Assembly (NCBI GenBank): GCA_905212345.1
Contig: CAJMEC010000002.1
Span: 1-64,000, forward strand
Direction: 5' to 3'
Length of the DNA: 64,000 bases
DNA from: an uncultured Sutterella sp.
GTDB lineage: Bacteria > Pseudomonadota > Gammaproteobacteria > Burkholderiales > Burkholderiaceae_F
Shown: in pieces, positions 52,405 to 60,876 of the stretch
Layout: every line of letters begins with the position of its first letter
Position numbering within the stretch: position 1 is the first letter of the stretch
Program-made: the position numbers and the translations under genes
Notes under the pieces: generated by a model
Told to the model about the DNA's origin: nothing
Databases searched by the model: none
What the model saw: the letters and a program-made list of their open reading frames with translations, nothing else

Positions 52405-53549
52405 AAGAACGCCTCCGTACGAACTCTGTTACCCTCTTTGTCGAAAAAGAGCGCATCATTCCATTCAAATACAATCGGTACGTTTTCACCTTCTTTGAAA
52501 CTAAAACGTCTGTATCGATCAGTGACGGCAGAGCGGATTGAGAAAGTCTCGTCACCAACAGAAAATTTCAATAACGATTCACTGCCTACCTCCTCTGCTT
52601 GAGAAAACTCGGCCATCAAATCAGGCTGTTGACCTTGAGGGCAGATATGAATGGCCTCAGGCCTAAAGGCAACTTTTTTAGCCTTTTGTTTCAGCAGATC
52701 CAGTTGTTTCAAGTTGGGGGCGGTTAAGTTTTTATGAATGCCGGCGACTTGCAGGCTATAGTCTTTAAAAACGCAATTAAATACATTGATTTTTGGTTGA
52801 CCAAGAAATTCGGCGGTAAAAAGATTGGCTGGATTGTCGTATAGTTCTAATGGGGTTCCAACTTGCTGAATTTTCCCCCCGTTGAGCAATACAATCCGAT
52901 CCGACATAGTCATGGCTTCAACCTGATCATGGGTGACATAGAGAAATGTCCCTTTTGTTTGATGATGCAGATTCGAGATTTCCATGCGTGTCTGCATGCG
53001 GAGTTTGGCATCGAGATTGGAAAGGGGCTCGTCCATCAAAAAGAGCTTGGGATTGCGAATCAGAGCCCGTGCGAGAGCCACTCTTTGTTTCTGTCCACCC
53101 GAAAGTTCCCCGGGTTTACGCTGCAGTAAACCATCCAGTCTTAAGCTTTTGGCAACTTGAGGGACTTTTTGAGAAATATCTTGTTCCAATGCCTGAGCAG
53201 TGGATGTAAATCGTCCGAACAGCGGAATGCGGGTGACTGCCGGTGCTCTCATTCTCAGAGGAAAGGCGATATTTTCGTAAACGGATTTATGGGGGTAGAG
53301 CGCATAGGACTGAAAGACCATGGAAATATCACGCTCTGAGGGTTCAAGATCGGTAATATCTCGATTGTTTAAATTGATGCAGCCGTGATCGGCTTTTTCC
53401 AACCCGGCGATTATCCTCAATAACGTCGTTTTTCCACAACCCGAAGGCCCCAAAAGACTGACAAATTCACCATCGGCGACTTCAAAGGAAATATGTTCCA
53501 GGACTATGTTTTGAGCAAAAGACTTTTGAATATTTTTAACACTCAGCAT
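52401..53549 (-). CDS. ugpC: ABC importer ATPase, UgpC/MalK-like
   Basis: A 382-residue ATPase with Walker A GPSGCGKTTLLRIIAG, signature LSGGQKQRVALARAL, Walker B FLMDEPLSNLD, and a C-terminal MOP/TOBE regulatory domain (FRPEAIHICP). In E. coli this domain of UgpC binds regulators. ATG 53549 is chosen because of GAGG six bases upstream; an ATG pair at 53564/53561 is possible. The start lies inside the glpP end. Confidence 0.9.
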   Translation of the reverse strand: MLSVKNIQKSFAQNIVLEHISFEVADGEFVSLLGPSGCGKTTLLRIIAGLEKADHGCINLNNRDITDLEPSERDISMVFQSYALYPHKSVYENIAFPLRMRAPAVTRIPLFGRFTSTAQALEQDISQKVPQVAKSLRLDGLLQRKPGELSGGQKQRVALARALIRNPKLFLMDEPLSNLDAKLRMQTRMEISNLHHQTKGTFLYVTHDQVEAMTMSDRIVLLNGGKIQQVGTPLELYDNPANLFTAEFLGQPKINVFNCVFKDYSLQVAGIHKNLTAPNLKQLDLLKQKAKKVAFRPEAIHICPQGQQPDLMAEFSQAEEVGSESLLKFSVGDETFSIRSAVTDRYRRFSFKEGENVPIVFEWNDALFFDKEGNRVRTEAFL

Positions 53550-54210
53550 CGCTAACCTCATCAATTTGGTAACTCCACAAAGCCCTTGTGCTGCTCGAGA
53601 GCGCTATTGCGCCGGCGGCTAAAACTTCATGAATTTCTTGTTCTTTTTTTATCAATCCGGCGGCAATGACGGGAATATGGGTGATTGACGAGATTTGACC
53701 GATTTGTCTGAATAAAAGACCAGGCATCATTTCAATAAAATTCGGCTCAATGGCGTTTGCGTTATCCAAGGCGGAAATCACGGCTTGTGTGTCGATGGCG
53801 AAAAATTGAAATACGGTTAACAATCCTCGTTCATGGGCCCGCTGTAACAGCGCTTTTTTTGTGGAAACAATTCCGTCGGGTAAGACAAGATCGGCTAAAT
53901 AATCGATGCCAGCCGGATCTTTCCCGAGCCCATGGATGAGCTCTGGATGAATAAAAACTGTTCGTTCTGTCGCATGCAGACGCCGAACAAGTTCGGGTAA
54001 ACGAAGAATGTGACCGCCCATGAGTGCAACGACCGGAGCATCGCTTTGCATCGCGAAATTTAAATCGTCGTCGTTTCTGACCGCGGCTATAACAGGTCTA
54101 TTGGAAAAAATATTTTTGAGCTTCTCGGATCGAGCGAGAAAGGCTGTTGGCGAACACTCGCATTGAGGCACCGATGTCAAGGAGGGAAGAGACTCGTCAA
54201 AAAACGTCAT
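53536..54210 (-). CDS. glpP: GlpP-type glycerol-3-phosphate responsive antiterminator
   Basis: A 224-residue TIM-barrel protein. PVIAAVRNDDDLNFAMQSDAPVVALMGGHILRLPELV, VFIHPELIHGLGKD, ADLVLPDGIVSTKKALLQRAHE, NFIEMMPGL and HIPVIAAGLIKKEQEIHEVLAAGAIALSSS form the GlpP signature. In Bacillus the protein binds glycerol-3-phosphate and the leader mRNA to let transcription pass a terminator. It is the first gene of the operon and overlaps the ATPase gene, so it probably controls its own operon. The protein is much better known from Firmicutes than from proteobacteria. Confidence 0.86.
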   Translation of the reverse strand: MTFFDESLPSLTSVPQCECSPTAFLARSEKLKNIFSNRPVIAAVRNDDDLNFAMQSDAPVVALMGGHILRLPELVRRLHATERTVFIHPELIHGLGKDPAGIDYLADLVLPDGIVSTKKALLQRAHERGLLTVFQFFAIDTQAVISALDNANAIEPNFIEMMPGLLFRQIGQISSITHIPVIAAGLIKKEQEIHEVLAAGAIALSSSTRALWSYQIDEVSDAEC

Positions 54211-54300
54211 GTAGATCTCCCGAAAAAAAACTCCAATCGAACAGAACCCGGTTATTGAACCGGCTGTAGGATGGGCTTCTCTCTCGATCTCTGAGCCTCA
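54211..54300 (-). promoter_or_regulatory. Leader of the glpP-ugp operon, candidate antitermination site
   Basis: On the minus strand a small hairpin CCGGTT-CAAT-AACCGG (54263-54248) is followed 17 bases later by eight Ts (54230-54223), then the cgggag ribosome binding site and ATG 54210. The T-run just before the gene resembles a terminator tail under GlpP control, but I could not find a GC-rich stem directly next to it. The rest of the 352-bp glpP-accD spacer holds no gene; TTGACA at 54431 has no convincing -10. Confidence 0.4.
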
Positions 54301-54562
54301 CATCGCCGCAGTTTAAATAGTCAAGATGAATGTTGAGTAACAGAAATGTGTCAGTTTGATGTCAGTGAAATAGTGCAAAAGAGTGAAAATCTTGTCGCTA
54401 TTCCAATGAATGCGATGTGGAGTGAATCAATTGACAGAGTCTAACCGCGTGCCGTTTATGTCTTGAGAAAATAACCCAAATACGGCATTCGTTAACACCT
54501 CTAGATTTGATAAAATCCCAAATCGTATTATTTGTACAGAATTGTATTGAAGGACTTCTTCT

Positions 54563-55444
54563 ATGAGTTGGATTGATCGGCTATTGCCTCGCATTCATAA
54601 GTCGGATTCAGAACACACCGAAAAGAAGGAAAGTGTTATTCCTGAAGGGCTTTGGACTAAGTGCCCGAGTTGCGAGCAAGTGCTTTATACCGAAGAATTG
54701 CGAGATTCTTTGATGGTTTGCCCGAAGTGTGGCCATCATATGCGCATTAGAGCTCGTGAGCGCGTAGAAAACTTTTTGGATGTGCAAAATCAGGAGGAAA
54801 TCACTCAAGAAGTGCAACCGACAGACCCCTTAAAGTTTGTGGACAGCAAACCCTATCCTGCACGTTTGGCGCAAGCTCAGCAAAAAACAGGTGAAACGGA
54901 CGCTTTGGTTGTTAAGCGCGGTACGCTTCGTGGTTTGCCTGTTGTTGTGGCAGCTTTTGAATTTAACTTTATGGGCGGCTCGATGGGGTCGGTTGTTGGT
55001 GAGCGTTTTGTGCGAGGTGTGGCAGAAGCTACGCGCATGAAGTGTCCATTTATCTGTTTTGCTGCCTCCGGCGGCGCCCGTATGCAAGAAGGCTTGATGT
55101 CCTTAATGCAAATGGCTAAAACGACGGCCGCCATTGCCGGCCTCGCCCGTGAAAAATTACCCTTTATTTCGGTTTTAACCGATCCGACGATGGGTGGCGT
55201 TTCCGCCAGTTTTGCCTTTATGGGCGATGTGGTGATTGCAGAACCCCGGGCTTTGATTGGTTTTGCCGGTCCCCGTGTGATTGAGCAAACGGTTCGTGAA
55301 AAGTTGCCAGATGGCTTCCAGCGCTCGGAATTCTTGCTCAAAAAGGGCGCTATTGATATGATCGTGGATCGTCGTGAGATGCGTGCTAACATTGCCGAAA
55401 TTATGGCGATGCTCATGAGAAAGCGTATTACGGACGCTGAATGA
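54563..55444 (+). CDS. accD: Acetyl-CoA carboxylase carboxyltransferase beta subunit
   Basis: A 293-residue subunit that, with AccA, transfers the carboxyl group to acetyl-CoA in fatty-acid synthesis. The N-terminal zinc ribbon has Cys34, Cys37, Cys53 and Cys56 (CPSC, CPKC). The crotonase-fold core includes [47 protein letters not shown] and [12 protein letters not shown]. Length is normal. It begins the conserved accD-folC-dedD-cvpA-purF string. Confidence 0.98.
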   Translation: MSWIDRLLPRIHKSDSEHTEKKESVIPEGLWTKCPSCEQVLYTEELRDSLMVCPKCGHHMRIRARERVENFLDVQNQEEITQEVQPTDPLKFVDSKPYPARLAQAQQKTGETDALVVKRGTLRGLPVVVAAFEFNFMGGSMGSVVGERFVRGVAEATRMKCPFICFAASGGARMQEGLMSLMQMAKTTAAIAGLAREKLPFISVLTDPTMGGVSASFAFMGDVVIAEPRALIGFAGPRVIEQTVREKLPDGFQRSEFLLKKGAIDMIVDRREMRANIAEIMAMLMRKRITDAE

Positions 55445-55481
55445 TTCGATCGACAACGATCTAAAATTTAAAGACGCACTA

Positions 55482-55513
55482 GACCACGCTTGCGGCGTGG
55501 TCGCGTTGTTTTT
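55482..55513 (+). terminator. Hairpin between accD and folC
   Basis: The arms gaccacgc and gcgtggtc (8 bp, 5-base loop) are followed by gcgttgttttt. It looks like a partial intrinsic terminator or attenuator that would reduce read-through into folC. Confidence 0.6.
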
Positions 55514-55523
55514 GGACACGGAA

Positions 55524-56813
55524 ATGTCTCAAGGTAAAGATACTTTAAATGAATGGTTGGACTACATTCTTTCGTCACATCCTGAAAATGTGATTGAGTT
55601 AGGTCTTACGCGCATGAAAAAGATGCTCGATCGCCTGGACATCCATTTTGATTGTCCGGTGATCACTGTGGCCGGAACCAATGGTAAAGGCAGCACTTGC
55701 GCCATGCTTGAGGCTATTTATCGTGCGGCCGGCTACAAAACCGCCATGCACACCTCTCCGCATATGCTCTCCTTTAACGAGCGGGCTCAAATTAACGGCG
55801 CGATTGTTGAAGATGGCCCGTTGGTTCAAGCTTTTGAAGAAGTGGAAGCAGTTCGAGAGGGGATGCCTCTGACCTATTTTGAATTCACGGCCTTGGGTAT
55901 TCTGCGCACCTTTCAAAAGGCCAAACCGGATGTGGTGATTTTGGAAATCGGTTTGGGAGGAAGGCTCGATGCGATTAATGCTCTTGAATCAACGGCAAGC
56001 ATCGTAACGACTATCGGCATTGATCATGAGGCCTATTTGGGTAACACGCGAGACGCTATCGGTTGGGAAAAGGCTCATATCTATCGTCAAGGACATCCGG
56101 CTGTTTGCGCCGATAAAAATCCTCCGGTCAAACTTTTACAGTATGCTAAGGCATTAAAGACAAACCTTGAGGTCGCCGGTAAAGATTTTTCTGTTACCGA
56201 AGAAGACAGTGATCGTATGCGTTTTAGGATGGGCGTCCATGATTGGAATTTGCCCCGACCGGCTCTTTGCGGTCGAAATCAAATGGATAATGCGGCTGGC
56301 GTCCTTGCTCTGGTTGTTTCCTTGATGGATAAATTGCCGGTTACGATTGCAGATATTGAAAAGGGACTCACAACGGTTCGCATCACCGCGCGGTTCGAAA
56401 AAGTGCAGTCGGATCCGACCGTCATTTTGGATGTGGGACACAATCCCCATGCGGCTAGTGTCTTGGCTCAAAACATTCGAGACGTGAAGACGCAAGGCAA
56501 AGTCATTGCTGTTTTTGGAATGCTCGCGGATAAGGACATGATTGATGTCGTGAAAATCATGTCTGAAGTGATTGATGAGTGGTTTATCACCGGATTGCCG
56601 GGACCTCGTGGGGCAAGCGTGGACGTTTTGCATAAAGTCATGCTTGAAGCTGGGGTGAAAGATGACAAAATCACCCAATGCGAAGGTGTAGAAGAGGCGT
56701 TTAACCACGCAAAGCGTCAAGCATCAATCATTGATACAATCATTATCTTCGGTTCCTTTGTGACAGTAACCGCGGCCCTGCCGCTTGTTAGAACAAATGC
56801 AAGAGTCCAATAA
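55524..56813 (+). CDS. folC: Bifunctional dihydrofolate/folylpolyglutamate synthase
   Basis: A cytosolic ligase of about 429 residues for folate synthesis. The ATP loop is TVAGTNGKGSTCAMLEAIYR; HTSPHMLSFNERAQING, LEIGLGGRLDAIN and GIDHEAYLG follow, and VILDVGHNPHAA is in the C-terminal domain. I chose ATG 55524; the GTG at 55497 lies in the hairpin described above. The end overlaps dedD by 17 bases. Confidence 0.96.
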   Translation: MSQGKDTLNEWLDYILSSHPENVIELGLTRMKKMLDRLDIHFDCPVITVAGTNGKGSTCAMLEAIYRAAGYKTAMHTSPHMLSFNERAQINGAIVEDGPLVQAFEEVEAVREGMPLTYFEFTALGILRTFQKAKPDVVILEIGLGGRLDAINALESTASIVTTIGIDHEAYLGNTRDAIGWEKAHIYRQGHPAVCADKNPPVKLLQYAKALKTNLEVAGKDFSVTEEDSDRMRFRMGVHDWNLPRPALCGRNQMDNAAGVLALVVSLMDKLPVTIADIEKGLTTVRITARFEKVQSDPTVILDVGHNPHAASVLAQNIRDVKTQGKVIAVFGMLADKDMIDVVKIMSEVIDEWFITGLPGPRGASVDVLHKVMLEAGVKDDKITQCEGVEEAFNHAKRQASIIDTIIIFGSFVTVTAALPLVRTNARVQ

Positions 56814-57741
56814 ACCAACCAACGAAGAAGCGTTCTGGAAATCACCTCAGCAAGGCGTTGGGGTGGGTCTTGAGCACCTTGCTGAAGATAAGGAGCTTGA
56901 AGTGAGCCAAGTGAAGGCAAAGTTTCGCCACCGCTTGGTGGGCGCAGTCGTGTTGGTGGCCGCGTTGGTGACGGTGTTGCCGATTTTCTTTGAAGAACCT
57001 GCTATTGAAAGCGACCGTCACGCTGAGACAAAGATTCCTCCTATTACCAAAGAGCCTTTCTACAAAATGGAACTGCCGGTTAATAATCGGCCGGCCGTAT
57101 CCATGCCTGCTGATCAAAGCGCCCTGAAGGATTTTTCCAAACCCAATGTCGTCAAGGATGCTCCGGAGGCTCATCCCACACCGGAATTAGATCAAAGAGA
57201 AAACGCCGCTCATAGTTACGCACCATCAACGGAGGGCTCGCTTTACATTCAGGTGTTGGCCACATCCAGTGAGGCAGGCGCAATGCGTGAGATGGCGCGC
57301 TATCAGGCAATGGGGTTGCCCGTCTATTCTGTGAAGGTTCAAAAGAAGTCTGCGACACTGTGGCGTGTGCGTTTGGGTCTTTTTAAGACAAAAGAGGAAG
57401 CCGAGCGGGTTACCAAGATTTTGGATAGCCGAAAAATTTCACATATGCCTGTTCAGGTGGAAGAAAGCGCTAAGCGTGATATGAACCGTATCGCGCCCGC
57501 GCGAACTCTAAAGAGTGCCGCGCAGGAAGCCCACAGTCGCTCTCAAGAGCAAAAGGTTAAGGCGCCCGCAGCGCAGCCAGCAAAAACTAAAACGCAGCCC
57601 GTAAAGAAGGAGGCCGCGCCGAAGGCTTCTCAAAAGGTTTCACCTAAGAAGAATGCAAGTGACGATCCCTTGGCGGATTTGTTGAAATCAACCCGTGAAG
57701 ACGTGATAGCGCAAAAGCTTCGTGAAAGCGGACACAAGTGA
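56797..57741 (+). CDS. dedD: SPOR-domain cell-division protein, DedD-like
   Basis: A 314-residue protein with one membrane segment (about residues 47-67, LVGAVVLVAALVTVLPIFF) and a periplasmic C-terminal part. The SPOR domain is at about residues 148-222 (YIQVLATSSEAGAMREMARYQAMGLPVYSVKV, then WRVRLGLFKTKEEAERV). It is followed, unusually, by a long Lys/Ala/Gln-rich tail. SPOR domains bind denuded septal glycan. The chosen ATG 56797 is inside the folC end. Confidence 0.88.
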   Translation: MQESNKPTNEEAFWKSPQQGVGVGLEHLAEDKELEVSQVKAKFRHRLVGAVVLVAALVTVLPIFFEEPAIESDRHAETKIPPITKEPFYKMELPVNNRPAVSMPADQSALKDFSKPNVVKDAPEAHPTPELDQRENAAHSYAPSTEGSLYIQVLATSSEAGAMREMARYQAMGLPVYSVKVQKKSATLWRVRLGLFKTKEEAERVTKILDSRKISHMPVQVEESAKRDMNRIAPARTLKSAAQEAHSRSQEQKVKAPAAQPAKTKTQPVKKEAAPKASQKVSPKKNASDDPLADLLKSTREDVIAQKLRESGHK

Positions 57742-57756
57742 TAAGGACTGTTAATC

Positions 57757-58242
57757 GTGAATGAATTGGATTGGGCAATCATTATCGTGTTGGTTCTCTC
57801 CACGGTGGTTGGGGTGACACGGGGTGTTGTGCGTGAAATTTTATCGATTGTAGGCTGGGTGATCGGGATTGTTTTTGCGATTCGATTCTCGCCGGAATTG
57901 GCTGGACTCATTCCGCTTGAAAGCTTAGGTCCGGCCATCCGAACAATTATCGCGGCAGTCTTAATCTGCGTGGCTTGTGTCTTTGCCATCGGACTTTTGG
58001 GAACGATTTTGCGAAAGATGCTTGAAGTGGCCCGTATTAGCGCAGAGGATCGCGTGTTGGGAAGTGTGTTCGGATTTTTGCGCGGTGTGGTTTTCGTCTG
58101 TGCGGTGGTGTTTTTGGCAGGCATGACGAGCGCAACATCCACTCAAATGTGGAGACACTCTGTTTGTATTCCTTTGGCTGAAAATGTGATTGACTGGATG
58201 ATGCCGATGATGCCGGATTCCATCGCCAAGCTTCGCAAGTAA
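57757..58242 (+). CDS. cvpA: CvpA-family membrane protein
   Basis: A 161-residue protein with four membrane segments, starting with GTG after an aaggac site. NELDWAIIIVLVLSTVVGVTRGVVREILSIVGWVIG is typical of CvpA, whose loss affects colicin V production and envelope stress in E. coli. It sits between dedD and purF, the conserved position, with 15- and 50-base gaps. Confidence 0.92.
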   Translation: MNELDWAIIIVLVLSTVVGVTRGVVREILSIVGWVIGIVFAIRFSPELAGLIPLESLGPAIRTIIAAVLICVACVFAIGLLGTILRKMLEVARISAEDRVLGSVFGFLRGVVFVCAVVFLAGMTSATSTQMWRHSVCIPLAENVIDWMMPMMPDSIAKLRK

Positions 58243-58292
58243 AGCTATTGAGAGGGGACAGTTTTTAAATTTTTAACCGATGAGGCTATCAA

Positions 58293-59786
58293 ATGTGTGG
58301 GATTGTAGGTCTTTTTTCTCATGAGCCGGTTAACCAACGGCTTTATGACTCGTTGCTTTTGTTGCAACATCGCGGTCAGGATGCGGCTGGCATTGCCACG
58401 CTCGATGGATTGACTTTTCACATTCATAAGGCAATGGGCTTGGTGCGGGATGTCTTTAGAACCCGCAACATGCGTGATTTGTTAGGCAACAGCGGTTTGG
58501 GGCAGGTTCGCTATCCCACGCAGGGCAATGCCGACAGCAACGAAGAAAGCCAACCGTTTTATGTCAACGCCCCTTACGGCATCATGTTTGTGCACAACGG
58601 CAACCTTACCAATGCCGAAGCCCTCAAGCAAGAGCTCTACGACTCTGACCGCCGTCATATCAATACCACGAGTGATTCGGAAGTGTTGCTCAATGTTTTG
58701 GCTGATGAATTATCCCGCCTGACGCTTAACAGCAAAATTTCCCCCGAAATCGTTTTTGAAGCCGTTAAAGGTGTTCATAAACGCGTTAAAGGTTCATACG
58801 CTTGTATCGCTTTGATTGCCGGTAAAGGGATGCTCGCTTTCCGCGATCCCTTCGGTATCCGTCCGCTTTGCTATGGTACAAAAGAAACGCCAGCGGGTAG
58901 GGATGTCATTTTCGCTTCTGAGTCTGACGTTCTCGAAGCTCAGGAATACGAAACGCTTCAAAACGTAGCGCCGGGTGAAGCCATTTGGGTTGACATGAAG
59001 GGGGATATCCATCAGGCTCAATGCGCCGAACACGCCCAGCTAGTTCCCTGCGCATTCGAATACGTCTATCTCGCCCGTCCCGATAGCGTCATCGACGGTA
59101 TCTCGGTTTACGGTGCCCGTTTGCGTTTGGGTGAATACTTGGCGCACGAAGTGGCTCGCAGAATTCCTGTGGATGAAATTGACGTAGTAATGCCGATTCC
59201 GGATAGCTCGCGCCCTGCAGCTCAGCAACTTGCCCAACGCTTGCGCTTGCCTTATCGCGAAGGTTTCATTAAAAACCGCTACGTAGGTCGTACCTTCATC
59301 ATGCCGGGTCAAGCTATTCGTAAAAAGACTGTTCGTCAAAAATTAAATGCCATGGCCGTGGAATTTAAAGACAAGAACGTGCTCCTGGTGGATGACTCCA
59401 TCGTTCGCGGTACGACAATGCACGAAATTGTTCGCATGACAAAACAAGCCGGTGCGAAGAAAGTGTTTGTGGCCAGTGCCGCACCTCGCGTCTGCTTCCC
59501 GAATGTTTACGGTATTGATATGCCGACTCGCTCAGAACTCATTTGTGGAGATGGCAAGACCGATGATGAAGTCTGCAAGATTCTTGAAGCCGATGCAGTC
59601 GTTTACCAACGCTTGGAAGACTTAAAGTCAGCCCTTCATGATATGAACCCCTCTATCGAGCGCTTTGAATGCTCGTGCTTTGACGGTGAATACATTACGG
59701 GCGACATTACGGAAGAGTATTTGGCCAAACTTGAAGCGCAGGCAAAGGCAGCTAAAGCTCAACCGAAAAAAGTTGATGAAGACTGA
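58293..59786 (+). CDS. purF: Amidophosphoribosyltransferase
   Basis: The first committed enzyme of purine synthesis, 497 residues. Cys2 of MCGIVGLF is the glutaminase nucleophile. HNGNLTNAEAL and STSDSEVLLN-like TTSDSEVLLN belong to the N-terminal domain, and the PRPP loop is VLLVDDSIVRGTTM in the C-terminal one. The length and end match the family. It is followed by an intrinsic terminator. Confidence 0.98.
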   Translation: MCGIVGLFSHEPVNQRLYDSLLLLQHRGQDAAGIATLDGLTFHIHKAMGLVRDVFRTRNMRDLLGNSGLGQVRYPTQGNADSNEESQPFYVNAPYGIMFVHNGNLTNAEALKQELYDSDRRHINTTSDSEVLLNVLADELSRLTLNSKISPEIVFEAVKGVHKRVKGSYACIALIAGKGMLAFRDPFGIRPLCYGTKETPAGRDVIFASESDVLEAQEYETLQNVAPGEAIWVDMKGDIHQAQCAEHAQLVPCAFEYVYLARPDSVIDGISVYGARLRLGEYLAHEVARRIPVDEIDVVMPIPDSSRPAAQQLAQRLRLPYREGFIKNRYVGRTFIMPGQAIRKKTVRQKLNAMAVEFKDKNVLLVDDSIVRGTTMHEIVRMTKQAGAKKVFVASAAPRVCFPNVYGIDMPTRSELICGDGKTDDEVCKILEADAVVYQRLEDLKSALHDMNPSIERFECSCFDGEYITGDITEEYLAKLEAQAKAAKAQPKKVDED

Positions 59787-59817
59787 TTGAATTAGTTGAT
59801 ATGTGATCTTTGAATCG

Positions 59818-59846
59818 GAGGAGCTCTTATGGGAGCTCCTCATTTT
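59818..59846 (+). terminator. Intrinsic terminator after purF
   Basis: The arms gaggagctc (59818-59826) and gagctcctc (59833-59841) form a perfect 9-bp stem with a 6-base loop, followed by attttg. Confidence 0.85.
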
Positions 59847-59887
59847 GTAGAATAGTGCATTGTCAAAAACATAATTGAGACTTAAAA

Positions 59888-60832
59888 ATGAACATTGCAG
59901 TATTAATCCCTTGCTATAACGAAGGTATAACTATTGAAAAAGTTATAAACGATTTTCGGAATGTTTTGCCTAATGCTGATATATATGTTTATGACAACAA
60001 TTCGGTTGACGATACTGCCGATAAGGTAAGGAGTGCTCAGGGTGGGGCAATTCTTTGTCATGAATATAAGCAAGGTAAGGGTAATGTAATCAGGACAATG
60101 TTTAGAGATATTGAAGCTGATGTTTATTTATTAGTTGATGGGGATGATACTTATCCAGCAGAATCGGCAAAACTGATGTGTGAACAAGTACTTAGTGGAC
60201 GAGCGGATATGTGTATCGGTGATAGACTTTCGTCTACTTATTTTCAGGAAAATAAAAGACCTTTTCATAACTTTGGAAACAGAGTTGTTCGATTTTTTAT
60301 AAATTTCTTTTGGAAACCCAAAGAACCAATTTTTGATGTAATGACTGGCTATAGGGCTTTTAGTCCGTTATTTGTGAAATCTTTCCCAGTCCTGTCTCAA
60401 GGTTTTGAAATTGAAACTGAAATGACAATTCATGCTCTAGATAAGAACATGACGGTAGTCAACTTGCCAGTTCAATACCGTGATAGGCCGAAGGATAGTG
60501 TCAGTAAATTAAATACATTTTCTGACGGTATCAAGGTAATTTTTACTATTTTTATGCTTTTTAAAAATTACAAGCCACTTTTGTTTTTTACATTGTTATC
60601 TTTATTCCTTGCATCGATAGGTCTCATAGTTTTTGTTCCGATCTTTTTAAATTTTTTAGAGACTGGTTTGGTTCCCAAAATACCCTCATTGATAGTTAGC
60701 TTACTTTTGTTGTTATCTTCATTTTTGTCCTTTATGAGTGGGGTAATTCTTGATACTGTCGTGAAAAGTGAACGTCAAAATGCGGAAATTCAAATGAATA
60801 TCGTCAAGCTGTTACTATCTTCCAAAAAATGA
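59888..60832 (+). CDS. Glycosyltransferase family 2, polyprenyl-phosphate type
   Basis: A 314-residue GT-A enzyme resembling dolichol/undecaprenyl-phosphate sugar synthases. The N-terminal domain has VLIPCYNEGITIEKVINDF and LLVDGDDTYPAE, and MTGYRAFSPLFVKSFPVLSQGFEIETEMTIHAL is the acceptor region. Two membrane hairpins follow near residues 230-295. Probably it loads a sugar on undecaprenyl phosphate for glycan decoration. The gene and its neighbour are clearly more AT-rich than purF, which suggests horizontal origin. Confidence 0.85.
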   Translation: MNIAVLIPCYNEGITIEKVINDFRNVLPNADIYVYDNNSVDDTADKVRSAQGGAILCHEYKQGKGNVIRTMFRDIEADVYLLVDGDDTYPAESAKLMCEQVLSGRADMCIGDRLSSTYFQENKRPFHNFGNRVVRFFINFFWKPKEPIFDVMTGYRAFSPLFVKSFPVLSQGFEIETEMTIHALDKNMTVVNLPVQYRDRPKDSVSKLNTFSDGIKVIFTIFMLFKNYKPLLFFTLLSLFLASIGLIVFVPIFLNFLETGLVPKIPSLIVSLLLLLSSFLSFMSGVILDTVVKSERQNAEIQMNIVKLLLSSKK

Positions 60833-60876
60833 CGCACATTATTCAATATGCTTAATTCATTCAGTATGAGGAAATA

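Noticed and set aside
54877..55416. 179-codon minus-strand frame inside accD
   Set aside because: Shadow of accD; the translation is low in complexity and lacks any protein-family feature.
56154..56720. 188-codon minus-strand frame inside folC
   Set aside because: Shadow of folC, whose motifs and length are complete.
57630..58142. 170-codon minus-strand frame across dedD/cvpA
   Set aside because: Spans two real genes and a gap; rich in Thr/Ser from antisense reading of membrane and Lys/Ala codons.
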